From Planctomycetota bacterium (GTDB lineage: Bacteria > Planctomycetota > Planctomycetia > Pirellulales > UBA7805), in the NCBI GenBank assembly GCA_014237955.1, contig JABABY010000038.1:1-12484 (forward strand): a stretch of 12,484 bases of DNA, in the 5' to 3' direction. Position numbers and translations under genes: made by a program. Below are positions 7,775 to 12,484 of the stretch, one piece after another. The notes below the pieces were generated by a model. The model ran no database searches. It had not been told where the DNA came from and saw only the letters and a list, made by a program, of their open reading frames with translations. Within the stretch, counting starts at the first letter, position 1; each line of letters starts with the position of its first letter.

Positions 7775-7976
7775 AGGTAAAACTCTCCTCCAAAGGGGCC
7801 TAATTCGGGAGTCGCAGTGCAACTTTCTCATGATATCAGGCCCATTGGAATTGCGGCAGAGGCTCTTGTTGACAAATTTTGATGATTGCAGACGTCTTTT
7901 TACGTTGAGATTATTTTGAAACGACTTTTCAGCAATTCGCACCTATCTACGATTGATCGGGTTGTCGCGGACCGAA
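7775..7976. other. Leader/intergenic region between PPTase and DUF1080 genes
   Basis: About 200 bases without a believable gene. A perfect 6-bp inverted repeat (GGGCCT at 7796-7801 and AGGCCC at 7838-7843, 36 bases apart) lies directly upstream of the DUF1080 ribosome binding site. It could fold in the mRNA leader, but the long loop makes this weak. No T-run terminator follows the PPTase stop at 7977. A promoter for DUF1080-folD is expected here, but only poor -35/-10 matches were found. Confidence 0.35.
7783..7791 (-). promoter_or_regulatory. Strong Shine-Dalgarno for the DUF1080 gene
   Basis: Reads GGAGGAGAG on the - strand, 8 bases before the ATG at 7774. It is the strongest ribosome binding site in the window and fixes the start of the exported protein. 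Confidence 0.75.
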
Positions 7977-8804
7977 TCAATCGTTCACGAAATACCAATT
8001 ATTTGCTGAGGAACAAATCACCGGATCGCCAGAAAGGACTCCTTCGAGCGGAATGATTTCACGTGCATGTACAACCATGTCCGAGTCCTGATCCTCAAGT
8101 GAGAGTGCCACAGAAATATGATGGCGGCTGGGTAATCGAAGCTGTGCAAATTGCCAGCCGACCTGTGGACTCGCAGCCTGATCGGTCAGATAAAGTTCAG
8201 GTGGACCATCATCGGGCAATGTGAAAAAAAATCGATCTAAGGGCATTGAGAGGCCATGCCCAATGGCCTTGATGTACGATTCTTTCAGGGTCCAGATCTG
8301 CAGGAACAATTCCTGCCATTGGTCCTCGGGAGCTTGGCAGAGAAGATCCACTTCCTGTCTAGAGAAAAAACGGCGGGCAAGTGGGATTCCTGTTATTGTA
8401 CGATCCAGGCTCTCCACATCGGCACCAACGTGTCCCCCAGCTGCCACAGCACAAATTACCAATCCGGAAGAATGGGACAAATTGAATGCGCCATAGCCTT
8501 CCCAGGGAGATGCGACAACCGGTTTGCCTTGATTCTCGGCAATGAAATTCCAACGCTGGGGTGGAACGTCGGCGTAATGTGAAAGGACACATCGAACGAG
8601 TGCTCTCGCTATCAGATATTCTTTGCGAACTCGCTCTAGCCGAAAACGCGCCAAACGATCGCGTTCCATCGCATTCAGCAATTCGTAATACTGATGTAAC
8701 TGCGATGGATTTGCAATCCGATCCAGGTAGGTGTACCACAGCTCTACGTGGCCGCCAGGAAGATTCGGCCGCTGCAAACTGATCGTATCACTAGGTGGCA
8801 TCAT
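7977..8804 (-). CDS. Sfp-type 4'-phosphopantetheinyl transferase
   Basis: Transfers the 4'-phosphopantetheine arm of coenzyme A to the conserved serine of carrier proteins, converting apo-PCP/ACP to the holo form. Its 275 residues fit the two-lobed Sfp family rather than the short AcpS type. Key motifs are in order: FNLSHSSGL (residues 107-115), the Mg-binding VGADVESLDR (126-135, Asp129 and Glu131), and LFLQIWTLKESYIKAIGHGL (167-185), the WxxKEAxxK signature with Lys174, Glu175 and Lys179. The N-terminal half also has the usual RFRLERVRKEYLIARALVR pattern. The start overlaps an ATGATG pair; the first ATG is only 2 bases after the stop of the membrane-protein gene. There is no clear independent ribosome binding site, so translation is probably coupled. 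Its place downstream of an NRPS-type gene with a carrier domain strongly suggests that domain is its target. Confidence 0.95.
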   Translation of the reverse strand: MMPPSDTISLQRPNLPGGHVELWYTYLDRIANPSQLHQYYELLNAMERDRLARFRLERVRKEYLIARALVRCVLSHYADVPPQRWNFIAENQGKPVVASPWEGYGAFNLSHSSGLVICAVAAGGHVGADVESLDRTITGIPLARRFFSRQEVDLLCQAPEDQWQELFLQIWTLKESYIKAIGHGLSMPLDRFFFTLPDDGPPELYLTDQAASPQVGWQFAQLRLPSRHHISVALSLEDQDSDMVVHAREIIPLEGVLSGDPVICSSANNWYFVND

Positions 8805-8806
8805 GA

Positions 8807-9262
8807 TCAGAGTTGCTGGTCTAGGGCATATGGTTTTTCACCAGAAAGCCCCTCCACCATTTCCCCGCGCTCGCCAAGCCAATACCGCACGACATTTGCG
8901 GCATCAAGAAAAAGGGAACCTGTATCCAGCACAATCACTGCGATAAGCCAAAGCCGAAACCAGCTTCCACTTTCTGCATGCTCCACTTGCCCTACGAGAT
9001 AGATCACCATCGGAATCCAAGCAAGGTGTCCTAGGCCCAACAATCGTGAAAAACCGCTGTAGGCCGTAAGTACGATGAACGTGGCGCCCGTCAGAAGCGC
9101 CGTACCCAAAACAACCCATGCCTCAAAATGCTCGGAAAGAAAAAAAAGAGGAGTAATCATATTGGACATCAACAAAGACATCAGCCAGGGTTTCCAATAG
9201 ATCGGCATTCTGCCGAGGCCCCGATGATAGCGAACAAATGCGTGTGCGAGAGAGTGCTTCAC
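8807..9262 (-). CDS. Small four-helix membrane protein in the NRPS/KAS operon
   Basis: A 151-residue integral membrane protein of no family I can name. Four hydrophobic segments are visible, at about residues 25-43 (LMSLLMSNMITPLFFL), 48-67, 74-92 and 103-120, joined by short loops. The N-terminus is basic (HSLAHAFVRYHRGLGR), suggesting it stays in the cytoplasm. Arg73 and His79 in the GFSRLLGLGHLAWIP segment are polar residues near a membrane segment, and an acidic, soluble tail follows residue 128. The start is GTG at 9260-9262; a later ATG at 9208 is possible, as neither has a strong ribosome binding site. It sits 48 bases after the NRPS/KAS gene and 2 bases before the PPTase gene, so it is very likely part of that operon. 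Product export or membrane anchoring of the enzyme is conceivable, but nothing shows this directly. Confidence 0.75.
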   Translation of the reverse strand: MKHSLAHAFVRYHRGLGRMPIYWKPWLMSLLMSNMITPLFFLSEHFEAWVVLGTALLTGATFIVLTAYSGFSRLLGLGHLAWIPMVIYLVGQVEHAESGSWFRLWLIAVIVLDTGSLFLDAANVVRYWLGERGEMVEGLSGEKPYALDQQL

Positions 9263-9310
9263 TTTGATGACTTTTCAGTAGATTCCACCCCAAGGGCGGA
9301 TCGTTACAAA

Positions 9311-12300
9311 TTAATAATAATAAATAGAACAGCCCACCTGGATTCCCGAAGCAACATTGATAATCAATCCGATATCGCCAGGCTTGACCAGTTTCGCTTT
9401 TCGAGCATGCTCAAAAGAATATGGAATCGCAGAGGTATACAAATCTCGTCCTTCCACCGCCAAATCAACAACCCGATGGGGTTCGATGCCGAGCAGATTT
9501 GCAAGTTGATGGTTCATTGCTGGAGATATCTGCGGAGGCAGGACCACCGCAATTTGCGAGATATCGAGACCTTCTTGTTGTAGAAGATCCTCTACGGCTC
9601 GAGGAATCATCTTCAAATAAAGATCGCGAATGTTCTCATCAATTTCCATAGTGAGGCATGGTTTACCACCGACATACCCTCCAGTTAAACGCCGCTTGTC
9701 CAAATGATCACAGTCATACTGGAACAAAAACTGGCTAAAACCTTCATCGGATTCGCTGGCAGCATCTAATATCACGGCAGATCCTGTTTCAGCAATCCCC
9801 AGGGGAGATTCGGGATGAACATCCTTGTTGATATCGACCTCGGAAGTGACAACCATCGCTGTACGGCATTTACCAGCCCGGATCATTTCAGAAGCAACGT
9901 GAATGCCATTTAAAAATCCCATCGCACCGTTATAGACGTCGAAAGCGAATGTTTTCTTGTCGGTCTCCGCCTCAATGACGTCATTCATTTTCATTTTCCC
10001 GGCGACCATAGCCGCGATTGCCGGTTCTGAAACATACCCGGTGCGCATGATGCCTGCAAAAATTAATAGTTCGATATCAGTTACGTCATACGAAGTCTGT
10101 TTCAAACAGGTCTCTGCCGCATAGACGGCCGTATCGACCGAGTCTTCGGAAAGTTCTTTACCTTCTGGATAGTGGGCTACGGCCACAACACGAATCCTCG
10201 GCACCGATCGTTCCGGGAGAGGACGCATCGCTACTGCGTCACTCACCTTCTTCGGAGATTTTCCTTCCAGTTTCGCAGCACGTACTCGATCCGGTAAATC
10301 ATCAAAAGTATAAATCGCAGTACCAATAGTCTGCCCTGAACCGGTAATTCCAAAAACAACATTCTCTCCCGATTGGATCTTTCCATTGAGTGAGTTGTCC
10401 CAGACAGCAACCATATGGCTGGTACTGGCCGTGTTGCCTCGTTCGGGAAGATTATTAATTGTATTTTCCTTAGTGGAAATCTTTTTGTTGAATGCTTTGT
10501 TGATGGCCTTGGAGCCATCCATCAGCGACCTTTCTGAGGTCTGATGCATGATCAGCTTTTGGATTTTATCGGGACGCCAACGACTGTTATCGAAAGTGTG
10601 TTTCGCATGAGAAACAGAATATTTGACGGCAACTGAGGTATGCTCCATAGGATCTGGAACGACCATGATGGCACCGCCATGGGCTTGTTCCGTTAAACGC
10701 CCCACACACATCCATGCGTACTTTCCGAGGGTATACATATCCAATTCATGGAAGCCAACATCCGTCCCTCCCGCTGCCTCGAGAATGATTGCAGCGCCGG
10801 CATCACCAACCGTAAGGCACGCTAAGCGAGGATCTAAAAATTCTGTAATTTCTAATTGTGCTGTACGGCTGATGCCAGAAACAAATTCCCCGCTGACAAC
10901 CATACCTCGACGTATGAGACCCGCTGAAATAAATGCGTCTACAATATTCATACCTGTAAACATACCTGCACAGGCATTGGTTACATCAAATGCAATGGCA
11001 TTTGTGAGTCCACACATTTTTTTTACTTGCAACGAGGTATTCGGTTCGATCGAAATCTTCAAATGGGCATCACTGCGGGTAATGTTGCAACAAACAACCA
11101 TATCAATATGCTCAGGAGAGTAGCGAGAGTTTGTAAAACACTCCTGAACTGCCTTAGTAGCCAGATCTATTGAAAACTCATCGTCTCCTGCCATGCGTCG
11201 CGATTTGATGCCCGTCATATATTCAAGTGGGAACCACATCTTTTTCTTACAGCCCTTGATCAACTCTTTGGTGGTCACTACCTTCGGCGGCAGATAGACC
11301 CCCAAACCTTCGATCAGGGTATTCGCCGTTCGATCTGGTCTTTCAGAGCCAATGCGACCTGAGGAATGGGTCTTTTCTTCCGGATCATCTACAGCTTTTA
11401 CCCCAGATTGGGTTTGGACCTCTTCAATCGGTGGATCTGCGATCTGTTCTAGGGGAACCGCCACAGCCGCCAATTCGGCGACGGTTGGATATTGAAAAAG
11501 CATTGCCGGAGTGATATCAAGCCCTTCGTCAGCCGCGAGGCCCGCGATTTCAAGACTTTGAATCGATGCGCCGCCAAGTTCAAAGAAATTGTCGTGAATT
11601 CCGACCTGATCCAGGGAGAGCGCTTCGGACCAGATGGAGGCCATTTTTGTTTCTGTGTCATCCCGGGGTGCCACAAACTCCACGCGCAACGCCGGACGGA
11701 TTGATTCTGGTTCAGGCAGCGCCTTGCGATCGACCTTACCTGCGGGGTTGAGGGGAAAATGATCCAACGTCATGAATACCGCAGGCAGCATATAGTCAGG
11801 TAGTGTTTGCTTGAGAAAGTCTCTGAGGTCACTGACATTGGGCGATTCCTCATCGGCAATGACATAAGCAACCAGTTGTTTATCGTCGATTTTTTCGCCC
11901 GCTTGCCGGGCCATCACGACCGATTGACGAATCTGAGGATGTTCATTGAGAACTGCCTCGATTTCTCCCAATTCAATGCGATGCCCACGAACCTTGACCT
12001 GGAAATCCAACCGTCCCAAAAACTCAATGTTCCCATCCGCACGGTATCTCGCCAAATCACCTGTCCGGTAAATGCGACTTTCCGTATCGGAACTGAAAGG
12101 GTCCGCAATAAACTTCTCGGCGGTGAGTTCCGGACGATTAAGATAACCTCTGGCAAGGCCATCACCACCAATATGCAAATGCCCCGGCACACCCACGGGA
12201 ACCGGCCGCAACCGTTCATCGAGAATATACATTTGTGTATTGTCGATCGGTTTACCAATTGAGACGGAACCCTCGCCCGAACATACTCGATGCACCGATG

Positions 12301-12484
12301 ACCAGATGGTCGTTTCTGTTGGCCCAAACATGTTCCAAAGACTGTCGCATCGCTTGAGCAACTGCTCCGCCAGATCGCGAGGCATCGCCTCACCACCACA
12401 GAGAATCTTTAACTGCCGGCTCCCCTGCCAATCGGCTTCGACGAGCAATCTCCATGTGGCGGGAGTGGCCTGCCTCATCGTAAT
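9311..12484 (-). CDS. NRPS-type A-PCP fused to tandem KAS III domains (N-terminus outside window)
   Basis: Large multidomain enzyme; the frame stays open to the window edge, so the ATG at 12478 is internal (it lies within ITMRQATPATW of the adenylation domain). Residues are numbered from that Met. Residues 1-255 are an amino-acid adenylation domain from just after core A3: A5 NMFGPTETT, A6 GLARGYLNRPELTAEKF, A7 YRTGDLARY, A8 RGHRIELGEIE, A9 LPDYMLPAVF, A10 NPAGKVDRKAL. A peptidyl carrier domain follows (about 265-342; DNFFELGGAS, phosphopantetheine Ser305). A charged linker runs to about 385. A KAS III (FabH-type) domain (386-730) has Cys503 (FDVTNACAG), His645 (MHQTSE) and Asn682 (RGNTAS). 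A second KAS-fold domain (757-1055) has Ala852, Pro982 and Asp1012 at those sites. It would load an amino acid on the PCP and join it to another acyl unit. The protein ends in the second KAS domain, with no thioesterase. Cotranscribed with a membrane protein and PPTase. Confidence 0.92.
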   Translation of the reverse strand: MTMRQATPATWRLLVEADWQGSRQLKILCGGEAMPRDLAEQLLKRCDSLWNMFGPTETTIWSSVHRVCSGEGSVSIGKPIDNTQMYILDERLRPVPVGVPGHLHIGGDGLARGYLNRPELTAEKFIADPFSSDTESRIYRTGDLARYRADGNIEFLGRLDFQVKVRGHRIELGEIEAVLNEHPQIRQSVVMARQAGEKIDDKQLVAYVIADEESPNVSDLRDFLKQTLPDYMLPAVFMTLDHFPLNPAGKVDRKALPEPESIRPALRVEFVAPRDDTETKMASIWSEALSLDQVGIHDNFFELGGASIQSLEIAGLAADEGLDITPAMLFQYPTVAELAAVAVPLEQIADPPIEEVQTQSGVKAVDDPEEKTHSSGRIGSERPDRTANTLIEGLGVYLPPKVVTTKELIKGCKKKMWFPLEYMTGIKSRRMAGDDEFSIDLATKAVQECFTNSRYSPEHIDMVVCCNITRSDAHLKISIEPNTSLQVKKMCGLTNAIAFDVTNACAGMFTGMNIVDAFISAGLIRRGMVVSGEFVSGISRTAQLEITEFLDPRLACLTVGDAGAAIILEAAGGTDVGFHELDMYTLGKYAWMCVGRLTEQAHGGAIMVVPDPMEHTSVAVKYSVSHAKHTFDNSRWRPDKIQKLIMHQTSERSLMDGSKAINKAFNKKISTKENTINNLPERGNTASTSHMVAVWDNSLNGKIQSGENVVFGITGSGQTIGTAIYTFDDLPDRVRAAKLEGKSPKKVSDAVAMRPLPERSVPRIRVVAVAHYPEGKELSEDSVDTAVYAAETCLKQTSYDVTDIELLIFAGIMRTGYVSEPAIAAMVAGKMKMNDVIEAETDKKTFAFDVYNGAMGFLNGIHVASEMIRAGKCRTAMVVTSEVDINKDVHPESPLGIAETGSAVILDAASESDEGFSQFLFQYDCDHLDKRRLTGGYVGGKPCLTMEIDENIRDLYLKMIPRAVEDLLQQEGLDISQIAVVLPPQISPAMNHQLANLLGIEPHRVVDLAVEGRDLYTSAIPYSFEHARKAKLVKPGDIGLIINVASGIQVGCSIYYY

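Noticed and set aside
7775..7942. N-terminal extension of the DUF1080 protein to 7942
   Set aside because: The extension has no signal-peptide features, and a strong GGAGGAGAG site with an ATG at 7774 sits directly before a normal signal peptide.
9311..11325. Tandem KAS region as HMG-CoA synthase or type I PKS KS domains
   Set aside because: HMG-CoA synthase uses a Glu-Cys-His set, and type I KS domains have Cys-His-His with different flanks. The first domain here shows the KAS III pattern Cys-His-Asn in FabH-like contexts and each domain has KAS III length.
9311..12478. Treating the ATG at 12478 as the synthase start
   Set aside because: It falls in the middle of an adenylation domain. The core motifs A1-A3 are missing and the frame stays open to the edge with matching residues (I-T) before it.
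1..12484. Mobile element, phage, CRISPR or RNA-gene content
   Set aside because: No transposase or integrase motifs, terminal inverted repeats, regularly spaced repeats or tRNA-like cloverleafs were noticed on reading. Covariance-model searches were not possible.

Overview
The window looks like chromosomal DNA of a planctomycete (Planctomycetota) with near-balanced base composition. The lineage is inferred from gene content, not from a marker search. The main clues are a small secreted DUF1080 (PF06439) protein, a family heavily expanded in that phylum, several short Sec-exported proteins of no clear family, and widely spaced housekeeping genes with little operon structure. No rRNA, tRNA, CRISPR array, insertion sequence or phage gene was seen.

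Left arm, + strand (1-3921): the 3' part of serS (seryl-tRNA synthetase), a complete ppk1 (polyphosphate kinase 1), and a secreted single-PDZ protein without a protease domain. From 4046 to the right edge every gene is on the - strand, so 3922-4045 is a convergent junction.

Middle, - strand (4046-7774): a TPR lipoprotein preceded by an unrecognised secreted lysine-rich protein, both probably envelope proteins, then folD, whose GTG start overlaps the stop of a secreted DUF1080 gene by 4 bases.

Right arm, - strand (7977-12484): the most distinctive part, a compact biosynthetic operon read right to left. Its first visible gene is a large multidomain protein, cut by the window edge: an NRPS adenylation domain, a peptidyl carrier protein, a ketoacyl-synthase-III-type (KAS III) domain with an intact Cys-His-Asn triad, and a second KAS-III-fold domain that has lost all three catalytic residues. 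It is followed by a four-helix membrane protein and then an Sfp-type 4'-phosphopantetheinyl transferase, which would supply the phosphopantetheine arm of the carrier domain. No thioesterase, reductase or condensation domain follows the carrier. The simplest reading is that an aminoacyl-S-PCP is passed to the active KAS domain for C-C (or C-N/C-O) bond formation, with the dead KAS domain as built-in pseudo-dimer partner, similar in principle to PqsC/PqsB. This is the best candidate for an undescribed system here; product and substrates cannot be read from the window.
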